From Clostridia bacterium (GTDB taxonomy: Bacteria > Bacillota > Clostridia > Acetivibrionales > DSM-27016), in the NCBI GenBank assembly GCA_026414765.1, contig JAOAIJ010000043.1:124001-188000 (forward strand): a DNA stretch of 64,000 bases, written 5' to 3'. Positions 8,168 to 16,329 of this stretch are shown here, one piece after another. Each line of letters opens with the position of its first letter. The first letter of the stretch is position 1. Under the pieces are notes generated by a model. It was not told the DNA's origin. It did not search any database and saw only the letters and a list, made by a program, of their open reading frames with translations. The translations under genes were made by a program, and so were the position numbers.

Positions 8168-9157
8168 GTGGAAAAAGCGATTATAGCAAAAAACTTGAAA
8201 AAGGTGTATAAGACCTTTGAAAAAGAGGAAGGCATACGTGGGAGTCTTAAATCCTTATTTGTTAAGAAAAACATAGAAAAGATTGCAGTACGCGATTTCA
8301 ATATGGTTATTGAACAGGGTGAGATGGTAGGACTTATAGGGCCAAACGGAGCTGGGAAAACCACACTTATAAAAATGCTGACAGGAGTAATACATCCTGC
8401 TTCAGGTGAAGTGTCTGTTTTCGGACATATACCGCATCAGCAGAAAGAGGATTTTAAAAAGAGTTTTGCAGTAGTTATGGGACAAAAGAGCCAGCTGTGG
8501 TGGGATTTACCAGCAGTAGACTCTTTCCTGCTGAACAAGGAGATTTATGGAATACATGATGATGAATACAGAAAGAATCTGGCATTTTTCTCAGAACTTT
8601 TTGCAATAGGAGATCTTATGAGGGTACAGGTTAGAAACCTGTCTCTTGGCGAAAGAATGAAAATGGAACTTGTAACTTCGCTGCTGCACAATCCGAAAAT
8701 GCTTTTCCTTGATGAACCGACTATAGGGCTTGATGCGGTTGCACAGAAACAGATGAGAGAGTTCCTGAGAGAGATTAACAAAACCAGAGGGGTAACGATC
8801 ATACTCACTAGCCACTACATGGAAGATATAAAGCATCTGTGCAAAAGAACAATAGTAATAAGAAATGGTGAGAAAATCTATGACGGCAGTCTGCAAGAGC
8901 TTTTAGATAAAAATCAGTTTTACAGGACAATTAGTATATCTTTTGAAACTCCTACAGATATTCAAATGGATTTTGATGCTGAATGGATCGAAAAAAACCC
9001 ATTCAAATCTGTATTCAAAGTAAGAAAGACCGATGTAAAACCCGTACTTCAGACAGTTATGCAAAACTATGAAATCGATGATATCAGCATAGAAGATGAG
9101 GAAATAGGAAGTGTGGTTGAAAAAATATATACAGCAGGGACAGGGGGGAGTATATGA
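8168..9157 (+). CDS. ABC transporter ATP-binding protein (ABC-2 exporter)
   Basis: 329 aa from GTG 8168, placed 8 bases after AGGAGG; an upstream ATG at 8135 has no site. It is the nucleotide-binding subunit of an export system. Walker A is GPNGAGKTT, the Q-loop region follows, the signature is LSLGERMKME (a variant of LSGGQ), Walker B is MLFLDEPTIGLD and the switch His lies in LTSHYMED. An accessory C-terminal domain of about 90 residues is typical of this subgroup. Its TGA overlaps the next ATG by 4 bp. The substrate is unknown; the leader upstream suggests a regulated, perhaps drug-responsive exporter. Confidence 0.92.
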   Translation: MEKAIIAKNLKKVYKTFEKEEGIRGSLKSLFVKKNIEKIAVRDFNMVIEQGEMVGLIGPNGAGKTTLIKMLTGVIHPASGEVSVFGHIPHQQKEDFKKSFAVVMGQKSQLWWDLPAVDSFLLNKEIYGIHDDEYRKNLAFFSELFAIGDLMRVQVRNLSLGERMKMELVTSLLHNPKMLFLDEPTIGLDAVAQKQMREFLREINKTRGVTIILTSHYMEDIKHLCKRTIVIRNGEKIYDGSLQELLDKNQFYRTISISFETPTDIQMDFDAEWIEKNPFKSVFKVRKTDVKPVLQTVMQNYEIDDISIEDEEIGSVVEKIYTAGTGGSI

Positions 9158-9948
9158 ACCGGTATATCGAAGTGGCAAAAATTACGTTCAAATCACAGAT
9201 TATTTATAGGTTCAATGTCATATCGGGTGTGTTTCTTTCTTTTGCAGGAATAATACTGGCATATATTCTTTGGAAAGCAGTATTTGGGCAGAAGAATGAA
9301 ATAGCTGGTTTTTCTTTTAGTATGATGGTTACTTATTATATTGCAGTTGCCTTTTTCAGAAGGCTTGATACCACTGACAGCATAGTATGGCAGATATCTT
9401 CGGAAATACGGGAAGGTCAGTTCACAAAATATATAGTAAAACCAATGAAGCCATTTTACTATTTTGTAGCCATATGCTATTCAAAATCCGCATTTGTTTT
9501 AGGTATAAACGGGATTGCAACAGTTTTATACGCTGCGGTTTTTAGCAAATACTTTATACTGCATACAAATTATATGGCATATGTCTATTCTGCTCTGATT
9601 AGCTTATTTGGTTTGTATTTCCTCATGCTTCTTAACTACTTTATAGCTATACTGAGCTTTAAGTTTCTGGATGTCGGCGCTTTTAACATGATAAAAAACA
9701 ATATTCTTGAGTTTCTTACCGGTGCTATTATACCTCTTGCTTTATTACCCGGATGGATACAGGATGGAATGAAGTTTTTCCCGTTTTACTATATCTATTA
9801 TATGCCTACCATGCTTTTTATGAACCGGGAAACTGATAATATCCAAATGGCATTCATTGTTCTTGCCATATGGATTACAGTAATGCAGATAACAGTGAGT
9901 ATTGCCTATAATGCGCTTAAAAAAGATTATGAGGGGGTAGGGATATGA
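9154..9948 (+). CDS. ABC-2 type permease (first subunit)
   Basis: 264 aa integral membrane protein with about six hydrophobic segments (FNVISGVFLSFAGIILAYIL near residues 18-37, then 48-68, 110-135, 140-170, 185-205, 225-250). It resembles the ABC-2/DUF990 permease group, which works with the adjacent ATPase. Its ATG overlaps the ATPase stop (ATGA) and its TGA overlaps the next permease ATG, so the three genes are translationally coupled. The family fits efflux or export of small molecules or peptides; the substrate cannot be read from sequence. Confidence 0.82.
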   Translation: MNRYIEVAKITFKSQIIYRFNVISGVFLSFAGIILAYILWKAVFGQKNEIAGFSFSMMVTYYIAVAFFRRLDTTDSIVWQISSEIREGQFTKYIVKPMKPFYYFVAICYSKSAFVLGINGIATVLYAAVFSKYFILHTNYMAYVYSALISLFGLYFLMLLNYFIAILSFKFLDVGAFNMIKNNILEFLTGAIIPLALLPGWIQDGMKFFPFYYIYYMPTMLFMNRETDNIQMAFIVLAIWITVMQITVSIAYNALKKDYEGVGI

Positions 9949-10742
9949 GATTCATAAAGTATCTGCGTTTTTTCTGCCTGTTGGTGAAGCTAAAACTTAA
10001 CAGGCAGATGATGTACAGTTTTAATTTCTGGATGGTCCTATTTGTTGATTTGTCATTGTTTGCAATACAGATAGCTGTATTTTCGGCTATTTTCCTGCAA
10101 GTGGACACTATAAACGGATGGAACAGGAATCAGATGATATTTTTTATCGGGACATTTACTATATTGGATAGTATTTATATGAGTACATATTTTTTTGGTG
10201 TCATTGGAATCCCGGATAAGATCCTTACTGGCAAACTGGATATTTATATATCAAAACCTGTCAATACACTCTTTTTTGTTTCGTTTGAAAGTATTGATCT
10301 AGGATCACTGCTGCTTTTATTCCCTGGAATTATGATGATAACTTACAGTACAGCAATGATGGGAATTACTGTAACAGTATGGGGTGTATTGGGATATGTT
10401 TTTCTGATTGTTCTTATGCTGGTTCTGATGTTTGATCTGATGATAATAATCCGGTCTACGGCTTTCTGGTTTACAAGGATTGATTCACTTTCAGATTTTG
10501 AAAATGAAATGGTAAACTTCAGCTTCCGTGTTCCCGGAGTGGTGTTTAAAGGCGTAAGCAAACTTGTTTTTTATGTTATTTTACCTTATGGTCTTATGGC
10601 TACTATCCCTACCCAATTTTTCACAGGTTTACTGGATGGCTGGACTTGTCTTTTGACAATTACCGTCTGTTTTGTATTTACATTACTCAGTCAGCGAATC
10701 TGGAAGTTGGGGTTAAAGCACTATGGGAGTGCAAGTAGCTAA
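9945..10742 (+). CDS. ABC-2 type permease (second subunit)
   Basis: 265 aa, the second membrane subunit of the same exporter, with about six membrane segments and the conserved cytoplasmic motif GKLDIYISKPVNTLF between segments 2 and 3. It overlaps the upstream permease by 4 bp (ATGA). The last codons run into the DUF72 intergenic region with no strong terminator. Two different permeases with one ATPase imply a heterodimeric channel plus an ATPase dimer. Confidence 0.82.
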   Translation: MRFIKYLRFFCLLVKLKLNRQMMYSFNFWMVLFVDLSLFAIQIAVFSAIFLQVDTINGWNRNQMIFFIGTFTILDSIYMSTYFFGVIGIPDKILTGKLDIYISKPVNTLFFVSFESIDLGSLLLLFPGIMMITYSTAMMGITVTVWGVLGYVFLIVLMLVLMFDLMIIIRSTAFWFTRIDSLSDFENEMVNFSFRVPGVVFKGVSKLVFYVILPYGLMATIPTQFFTGLLDGWTCLLTITVCFVFTLLSQRIWKLGLKHYGSASS

Positions 10743-10807
10743 TTGGGAAATAAGAGATTGTTTAAAGTAACTGTTGACTTTAAGGGGAAGGAGAGATAAA
10801 ATACAAC

Positions 10808-10821
10808 CGAACAGACGTTCG
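10808..10821. promoter_or_regulatory. LexA (SOS) operator
   Basis: CGAACAGACGTTCG is an exact CGAAC-N4-GTTCG palindrome, the Gram-positive LexA/DinR box. It ends 33 bp before the ATG of the DUF72 gene, where bound LexA would block transcription or elongation. DNA damage control of that gene is inferred. Confidence 0.8.
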
Positions 10822-10854
10822 TGTGATGAAAGGTACATATGAGAGGTAGACGGT

Positions 10855-11619
10855 ATGGTATTGATTGGAACATCAGGTTATTCCTACAAGGATTGGATAG
10901 GACCTTTTTACCCTGAAGGCACAAAAGACAGAGAAATGCTTGATTATTACGTACATAACTTCAACTTTGTGGAGATCAACTCTTCATATTATCATATGCC
11001 CAGATTACAATTGTTTGAGAGTATGGATAAGAAAACTCCCCCGGATTACCAATTTGCTGTCAAGCTCTTTGGAGGGTTTACCCATGAGAGGAACCTGAGC
11101 CAGTATGAGGCTGACAAATTTAAATATTCAATCAGGCCATTGACAGAAAATGGAAAGCTTACGTGCCTTCTTGCACAGTTTCCGTATTCCTTTCATTGCA
11201 ACAGAGACAATGTTGATTATCTTAAACGGATTAGAGAATGGTTTGGAGACATGGAAGTAAATGTGGAATTCAGGAACCAGAAATGGATAAGACAAGAGAC
11301 CATAGAATTCTTGAAGAAGGAAAAGTTGGGATTTGTGGCTGTAGACGAACCTTCCATCAGAGGGTTGATAAAACAGGTGACAGCAGTGACTTCGAAGGTT
11401 TCATACTTAAGATTACACGGCAGAAATGCAGAAAAGTGGTATGGGGGCGAAGGCTCTGAACGCTATGACTATCTATACAGTGAGGATGAATTGGAGGAAT
11501 GGCTTCCAAGGATAAGGGAGCTTGAACAAAATGCCCCTGTGACTGTTATAGCGTTTAACAATCATCCGAGAGGCAAAGCTGTAACAAATGCAAAAGAATT
11601 AGCGGCTCTTTTACTGTAG
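10855..11619 (+). CDS. DUF72 (YecE-like) TIM-barrel protein
   Basis: 254 aa starting at ATG 10855 after GAGAGGTAG. It has the DUF72 landmarks: IGTSGYSYKDW at the N-terminus, FVEINSSYY, FAVKLFGGFTH, LLAQFPYSF, NVEFRNQKW, LRLHGRN and a final FNNHPRGKAVTNA. The fold is a TIM barrel distantly related to endonuclease IV-like enzymes; the biochemical role is not established. The perfect SOS box 33 bp upstream suggests a role in the DNA damage response, which is not commonly stated for the family. Confidence 0.88.
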   Translation: MVLIGTSGYSYKDWIGPFYPEGTKDREMLDYYVHNFNFVEINSSYYHMPRLQLFESMDKKTPPDYQFAVKLFGGFTHERNLSQYEADKFKYSIRPLTENGKLTCLLAQFPYSFHCNRDNVDYLKRIREWFGDMEVNVEFRNQKWIRQETIEFLKKEKLGFVAVDEPSIRGLIKQVTAVTSKVSYLRLHGRNAEKWYGGEGSERYDYLYSEDELEEWLPRIRELEQNAPVTVIAFNNHPRGKAVTNAKELAALLL

Positions 11620-11723
11620 TAAAAATGTGATATTATCTGCAAGGTGAAAATATAAATAAAACAAATAAAAATTTCTTTACAGTATACCCGCAGTGATATA
11701 TAATAAAAAAAACTTAATAATTC

Positions 11724-11808
11724 TGCTAGGGGTGCCTTTTTGGCTGAGAAAGAGAAATCTTAACCCTTTGAACCTGACGTGGTTAGCACCACCGTAGGGA
11801 AGCGATGA
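11724..11808 (+). ncRNA. TPP riboswitch (THI element)
   Basis: The conserved aptamer blocks are present in order: GGGGTGCC, GGCTGAGAAAG, ACCCTTTGAACCTGA, GGTTAGCACC and CGTAGGGAAG. They bind thiamine pyrophosphate and, through the terminator just downstream, switch off the thiamine operon when TPP is plentiful. No antiterminator was worked out by eye, but the spacing to the terminator is typical. Confidence 0.97.
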
Positions 11809-11825
11809 TTAAATTTTAGTATTTT

Positions 11826-11857
11826 ACGCTTACCTGTGCAGGTAAGCGTTTTTATTT
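11826..11857 (+). terminator. TPP riboswitch expression platform terminator
   Basis: ACGCTTACC and GGTAAGCGT form a perfect 9-bp stem around TGTGCA, followed by TTTTATTTT, 18 bp after the aptamer. It precedes the first operon gene. Confidence 0.9.
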
Positions 11858-11893
11858 TGTTCTTATATATCTGAAGAAAGGAAGGTGTCAGGT

Positions 11894-12355
11894 TTGAGAA
11901 GGAAGGATAAGGAGATTAAAGAGAAAGCAGAGATCGAAGAAATACTCCGACAGACTGATGTGTGCAGGATTGCTTTGTGTGAAGGCAATCAACCGTACAT
12001 AGTACCTATGAATTTCGGTTACAAGGATGGAGTTGTTTATCTTCATTCGGCTAAGGAAGGGAAAAAAATAGATATCATAAGGGAGAACGGTAACGTTTGT
12101 TTTGAAGTAGAGGCTGGAGCGGAACTGGTAACAAATGATAAGCCCTGTAGCTGGACATACAGATACAGGAGTGTTATAGGTTTCGGAAAAGCACGTGTAC
12201 TGGAAGGGTACGAAGAAAAAGTGAATGGTTTGAATATCATAATGAACCACTACACAGGAAAATCAGATTTTGAATTCGGACAGGAAGCTGTAAATGCTAT
12301 AGTGATAATCAGAATAGATATTGAAGAAATAACCGGTAAGAAATCCGGATATTGA
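11894..12355 (+). CDS. Pyridoxamine 5'-phosphate oxidase-like flavin-binding protein
   Basis: 153 aa if started at TTG 11894, which lies 8 bases behind AAAGGAAGG; GTG 11885 would overlap that site. The sequence is a split-barrel FMN-binding protein of the Nim/PNPOx-like group: ALCEGNQPYIVPMNFGY, VYLHSAKEGKK, VCFEVE and YRSVIGFGKARVLEG. Members bind FMN, haem or F420 and include 5-nitroimidazole resistance proteins. It is the first gene after the TPP riboswitch and 18 bp before thiS, so it should be co-regulated with thiamine synthesis. No thiamine role is known to me for this family. Confidence 0.8.
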   Translation: MRRKDKEIKEKAEIEEILRQTDVCRIALCEGNQPYIVPMNFGYKDGVVYLHSAKEGKKIDIIRENGNVCFEVEAGAELVTNDKPCSWTYRYRSVIGFGKARVLEGYEEKVNGLNIIMNHYTGKSDFEFGQEAVNAIVIIRIDIEEITGKKSGY

Positions 12356-12373
12356 TTACTATCGGAGGTAAAT

Positions 12374-12574
12374 ATGAACATAACGGTAAATGGAAAATGT
12401 GAGGAAATACAAGAAACACTAAAGCTATTGGATTTTTTGGAGGCTAAAGGGCTTGATCCTAAAAAGGTTGTTGTTGAGTACAATAATGAAATTATTAAAA
12501 GAGAAGATTGGGGTAGCGTATGGCTTAAGGATAATGACAAACTGGAAGTACTCAGATTTGTAGGAGGAGGTTGA
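12374..12574 (+). CDS. thiS: Sulfur carrier protein ThiS
   Basis: 66 aa with the ubiquitin-like fold of ThiS: MNITVNGK at the start and a C-terminal Gly-Gly(-Gly) end (RFVGGG) whose last Gly is adenylated by ThiF and then thiocarboxylated to donate sulfur for the thiazole ring. It sits 4 bp upstream of thiG. An AGGAGG ribosome site for thiG lies within its last codons, typical of tightly packed operons. Confidence 0.95.
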   Translation: MNITVNGKCEEIQETLKLLDFLEAKGLDPKKVVVEYNNEIIKREDWGSVWLKDNDKLEVLRFVGGG

Positions 12575-12578
12575 AATA

Positions 12579-13352
12579 ATGAGTGACAGGTTGATAATCG
12601 GGGGTTGTGAAATAACAAGCAGGCTTTTTGTCGGGACAGGAAAATTTCCTTCAAACAAGATAATACCGGATGTAATAAAGGCTTCGGGAGCACAGGTTGT
12701 AACTGTAGCTCTTCGCAGAATAGATTTCGATTCTGTAGAAGAGAACATGCTGAACTTTATTCCAGGGGAATGCATTCTTATGCCCAATACTTCAGGAGCA
12801 AGGAATGCAGAAGAGGCAGTAAGAATTGCAAGACTTGCAAGAGCAGCCGGCTGCGGAGACTGGGTAAAAATCGAAGTAGTGTCTGACAATAAATACCTTC
12901 TGCCTGATAACTATGAGACGCTGAAAGCTACAGATACTTTAGTCAGAGAAGGCTTTACAGTTTTGCCTTATATGAGTCCGGATCTGATGACAGCAAAAAG
13001 GCTTAGGGATGCAGGGGCAGCAGCAGTTATGCCTTTGGGGGCACCTATAGGGACAAACAAGGGGCTTAAGACGAGAGAATTGGTTAAAATACTGATAGAT
13101 GAAATAGACCTTCCTATTATAGTTGATGCAGGCTTGGGAAAACCTTCAGAAGCAGCTGAGGCCATGGAAATGGGAGCGGCTGCCGTTCTGGTGAATACCG
13201 CTATTGCTACTGCAGGTGATCCGCTAATGATGGGGGAGGCTTTCGGATTAGCTGTAGAGGCGGGGAGAAAAGCTTTTGTTTCAGGTACAGGAGCTGTCAA
13301 GGAGTATGCGGAAGCGTCTTCTCCGCTTACAGGTTTTCTAAACAGCTTATAA
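12579..13352 (+). CDS. thiG: Thiazole synthase ThiG
   Basis: 257 aa TIM-barrel enzyme that joins 1-deoxy-D-xylulose 5-phosphate, dehydroglycine and ThiS thiocarboxylate into the thiazole phosphate. [14 protein letters not shown] and the Schiff-base Lys97 in DWVKIEV are present, and the phosphate-binding loops [19 protein letters not shown] and LVNTAIA follow. The length is normal. AGGAGG lies in the end of thiS. Part of the thiS-G-H-F group under the TPP riboswitch. Confidence 0.97.
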   Translation: MSDRLIIGGCEITSRLFVGTGKFPSNKIIPDVIKASGAQVVTVALRRIDFDSVEENMLNFIPGECILMPNTSGARNAEEAVRIARLARAAGCGDWVKIEVVSDNKYLLPDNYETLKATDTLVREGFTVLPYMSPDLMTAKRLRDAGAAAVMPLGAPIGTNKGLKTRELVKILIDEIDLPIIVDAGLGKPSEAAEAMEMGAAAVLVNTAIATAGDPLMMGEAFGLAVEAGRKAFVSGTGAVKEYAEASSPLTGFLNSL

Positions 13353-13386
13353 ATAAACATATCAGTTGATGAGGGAATGATTATCA

Positions 13387-14490
13387 ATGAGTTTTTATAA
13401 TACATACAAGCAATATGCAAAATTTGATTTTGACAGCTTCTTTAAAGAGGTTTCTGATGACAGGGTACTGGATGTGCTAAACAAAGAAAGAATAAACAGT
13501 ATGGATTTTCTTACACTCTTATCAGATAAGGCAGACCGTTATTTGGAGCAAATGGCAGTTAAGGCAAAACAGCTGACGATACAGCACTTTGGAAAGGTGA
13601 TCTTCCTTTTTACTCCTATGTATCTGGCTAATTTTTGTGTTAACCAGTGTGCTTATTGCGGGTTTAATGTTACAAATAAAATAACCAGGAGAAAGCTGAA
13701 TCAGGATGAAGTTGAAAAGGAAGCTGAAAATATCTCCAAGACCGGATTAAGGCATATCCTGATACTTACGGGTGAGTCCAGAAAGGAAACTCCTGTTTCG
13801 TACATAAAGGATTGTGTAAAAATACTGAAAAAATACTTCAGATCAATCGCCATAGAAGTATATCCTCTCGAAGCCTTTGAATATGCCGAGCTCATTGAGG
13901 CCGGTGTAGACGGGTTGACTATTTATCAGGAAGTTTATGATGAACATACATATGATTTAGTACATTTAAAGGGGCCAAAGAAGAATTACAGTTACAGGCT
14001 TGATGCTCCTGAAAGGGCATGCAGCGTATCAATGCGCAGTGTGGGAATCGGAGCGTTGCTTGGTATGGAGGATTGGAGAAAAGAATCCTTTTTTTCAGGA
14101 CTGCACGCAGATTATCTGCAAAATAAATACCTGGATACTGAGATAAGTGTATCACTTCCGCGTATACGGCCGCATGTAGGTCATTTTGAACCAAAATGCA
14201 TTGTAAGTGACAGAAATATGGTGCAAGCCATGCTGGCATTGAGGATTTTTATGCCGCGTACCGGTATAACCATTTCCACCAGAGAGAGGGCGGAGTTTAG
14301 AAATAATCTTGTAGGACTTGGAGTCACAAGGATGTCTGCAGGCGTATCTACGGAAGTGGGCGGGCATGCTTCAGAAGAAAAGACAGAAGGACAGTTTAAT
14401 ATTTCTGACTGCAGAAGTGTTGAAGAGATGAAAGATATGATTTATATGAAGGGGTATCAGCCGGTGTTTAAAGATTGGCAGGCTATATGA
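13387..14490 (+). CDS. thiH: 2-iminoacetate synthase ThiH (radical SAM)
   Basis: 367 aa radical SAM enzyme that cleaves tyrosine to dehydroglycine and p-cresol for the thiazole ring. The [4Fe-4S] ligands are Cys84, Cys88 and Cys91 in CVNQCAYC; the C-terminal TIM-barrel/BATS region includes [10 protein letters not shown] and [11 protein letters not shown]. It starts at ATG 13387, 34 bp after thiG, behind a weak GAGGGAATG site. Use of ThiH rather than the oxygen-dependent ThiO indicates an anaerobic pathway. Confidence 0.97.
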   Translation: MSFYNTYKQYAKFDFDSFFKEVSDDRVLDVLNKERINSMDFLTLLSDKADRYLEQMAVKAKQLTIQHFGKVIFLFTPMYLANFCVNQCAYCGFNVTNKITRRKLNQDEVEKEAENISKTGLRHILILTGESRKETPVSYIKDCVKILKKYFRSIAIEVYPLEAFEYAELIEAGVDGLTIYQEVYDEHTYDLVHLKGPKKNYSYRLDAPERACSVSMRSVGIGALLGMEDWRKESFFSGLHADYLQNKYLDTEISVSLPRIRPHVGHFEPKCIVSDRNMVQAMLALRIFMPRTGITISTRERAEFRNNLVGLGVTRMSAGVSTEVGGHASEEKTEGQFNISDCRSVEEMKDMIYMKGYQPVFKDWQAI

Positions 14491-14503
14491 TTAGAGCTGT
14501 GAT

Positions 14504-14540
14504 AAGTGTATAGAGTGTAGCGATTTTTATATACTTTTTT
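14504..14540 (+). terminator. Candidate intra-operon terminator/attenuator
   Basis: AAGTGTATA (14504-14512) can pair with TATATACTT (14528-14536, one G-T pair) and runs into TTTTTT. It lies between thiH and thiF in the middle of the operon, so it is more likely a partial attenuator than the operon end. Confidence 0.5.
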
Positions 14541-14576
14541 GCTGGCTGGACAGACTTTAATTTACAGGTGGTAAAT

Positions 14577-15188
14577 ATGAATTTTTTTGATAAGGCAGTG
14601 GCTGCTTACATAGGAGAAGACAGGCTGAGAAAGATACACGGCATAAAAGTCGGAATTGCGGGAGCTGGAGGACTTGGATCGAATTGTGCCTTCAACCTGG
14701 TAAGAAGTGGATTTAGAAAGTTGAAAATTGTGGATTTTGATGTAGTTGAGTCATCAAACCTTAACAGACAATTTTATTTTTCGGATCAGGTAGGAATATC
14801 TAAGGTTAAAGCGTTGAGTACAAACCTTAAGAGGATAAATCCTGATTTGGAGCTTGAGGTTGTAAACGAAAGGATTACCGGAGATAACGCAGAAGGTATG
14901 TTCGGGGATTGTGATGTTGTAGTAGAAGCTTTTGACAGGGCTGAGGCAAAAGCAATGATAGTAGAAAAATACTATAAATCAGGAAAATTTCTTGTTTCTG
15001 CATCAGGTTTGGCGGGATGGGGAAACAGCGATATTATCACTACAAGAATGATACATCCGAATTTTTATATCATAGGTGATTTAGAATCAGAGGTTAGTGA
15101 GATGTTGCCGCCTGCATCTCCAAGAGTGAATCTGGCAGCGGCTAAACAGGCGGATGTGATTCTAAACTGGGTAATTAACGAGTTGTAG
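14577..15188 (+). CDS. thiF: ThiS adenylyltransferase ThiF
   Basis: 203 aa from ATG 14577 behind AGGTGGT; a GTG three codons earlier overlaps that site. It is an E1-like enzyme activating the ThiS C-terminus with ATP. The nucleotide-binding GAGGLGSNCAFNL and the DxxxxSNLNRQF segment (VVESSNLNRQFYF) are present. It is short, about the size of the clostridial ThiF subgroup that lacks the longer C-terminal zinc region. Together with ThiS, ThiG and ThiH it completes thiazole formation. Confidence 0.9.
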   Translation: MNFFDKAVAAYIGEDRLRKIHGIKVGIAGAGGLGSNCAFNLVRSGFRKLKIVDFDVVESSNLNRQFYFSDQVGISKVKALSTNLKRINPDLELEVVNERITGDNAEGMFGDCDVVVEAFDRAEAKAMIVEKYYKSGKFLVSASGLAGWGNSDIITTRMIHPNFYIIGDLESEVSEMLPPASPRVNLAAAKQADVILNWVINEL

Positions 15189-15226
15189 CTTATTAATATA
15201 TAAATCAATATGGGTGGTGGAAGTCT

Positions 15227-16282
15227 TTGAACAGAATACTTAGAATACTGGATGCAAATATAAATAGAGCTTCAGAGGGAATAAGGGTATTAGAGGACGT
15301 AGCAAGATTTTACTTTAATGATAAAAACTTGTCTGAAGAATTGAAAAAATTAAGACACAGTGTAAGAAAGGAAATCGGTGAACTTTCCTCTGAGTGCCTG
15401 AAAGAGAGAGATGCAGTGAAGGATGTAGGAATTGCTATTTCTCAGGAACTAAGGATGGACAACAAGTCATCTTTGTCGGAACTTATACCGGCGAATTTCA
15501 AAAGGGTACAGGAATCACTGAGAACTATAGAGGAAAATCTTAAGATTGCAGGAAAATATGAATTATCAAAGCTTTATGAGAGTTACAGATTTTCCTCATA
15601 CTCGCTTGAAAAAGATTTTGCCGGAAAATGCATGTCAGAAAATAAAGTAAGGAAGCTTGAAACAGACCTTTACTGTCTGACTGCAGAGGAATACTCAAAC
15701 GGGAGAAGTAATATTGAAGTTGTAAAAGCACTGATATGTGCAGGGATAAAAATAATACAATACAGAGAAAAGGACAAGAAACTGAAAGACAAATACAATG
15801 AGTGCCTGAAAATCAGACAGATGACAAAGGATGCAGGTGTTACCTTCATTATAAATGACAATACAGATATTGCACTTATGATAGAAGCAGACGGTGTACA
15901 TATTGGTCAGGATGACCTGCCTATAGAAAGGGTAAGGGAGCTTGTCGGCGAGGAAATGATAATCGGGCTTTCAACTCATTCGCCCGAACAGGCTATTGAT
16001 GCCGTGAAAAGAGGAGCTGATTACATAGGAGTAGGCCCATTATACAGAACCTTTACAAAAAAAGATGTTTGTGAGCCTGTAGGCCTGGAATATCTGGATT
16101 ATGCGGTAAAGAACATAAAAATTCCTTTTGTAGCTATAGGTGGAATCAAAGAACACAATGTAAGGGAAGTATCGGAAAGAGGTGCTGGACTTATAGCTAT
16201 GGTAACTGAGATTGTAGGTGCTGGCGATATTGTTAAGAAGATAGAAAGTGTACGTAAAACAATCAGTAAAGAACATACATAA
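15227..16282 (+). CDS. thiE: ThiD2-ThiE fusion (HMP-P kinase-like / thiamine phosphate synthase)
   Basis: 351 aa from TTG 15227 behind GGTGGTGGAAG. Residues 1-130 are a helical ThiD2-type domain (ILDANINRASEGIRVLED, HSVRKEI, NFKRVQESLRTIEE), a family reported as an alternative hydroxymethylpyrimidine (phosphate) kinase. Residues about 145-351 are thiamine phosphate synthase: KIIQYREKD, FIINDNTDIAL, DGVHIGQDDL, GLSTHSPEQA, YIGVGPLYRT and IPFVAIGGI. The fusion thus could supply both HMP-PP formation and its coupling to thiazole phosphate. No separate thiD is in the operon, consistent with this. Confidence 0.93.
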   Translation: MNRILRILDANINRASEGIRVLEDVARFYFNDKNLSEELKKLRHSVRKEIGELSSECLKERDAVKDVGIAISQELRMDNKSSLSELIPANFKRVQESLRTIEENLKIAGKYELSKLYESYRFSSYSLEKDFAGKCMSENKVRKLETDLYCLTAEEYSNGRSNIEVVKALICAGIKIIQYREKDKKLKDKYNECLKIRQMTKDAGVTFIINDNTDIALMIEADGVHIGQDDLPIERVRELVGEEMIIGLSTHSPEQAIDAVKRGADYIGVGPLYRTFTKKDVCEPVGLEYLDYAVKNIKIPFVAIGGIKEHNVREVSERGAGLIAMVTEIVGAGDIVKKIESVRKTISKEHT

Positions 16283-16329
16283 ATAATCCGTTGTTTTAAT
16301 TAGAAATTATAAATTTGGGGGCGAATAAT

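Noticed and set aside
12250-12889. Minus-strand frames of about 150 aa over thiS and thiG
   Set aside because: They lie opposite two well-conserved thiamine genes and read low-complexity Ser/Leu-rich protein.
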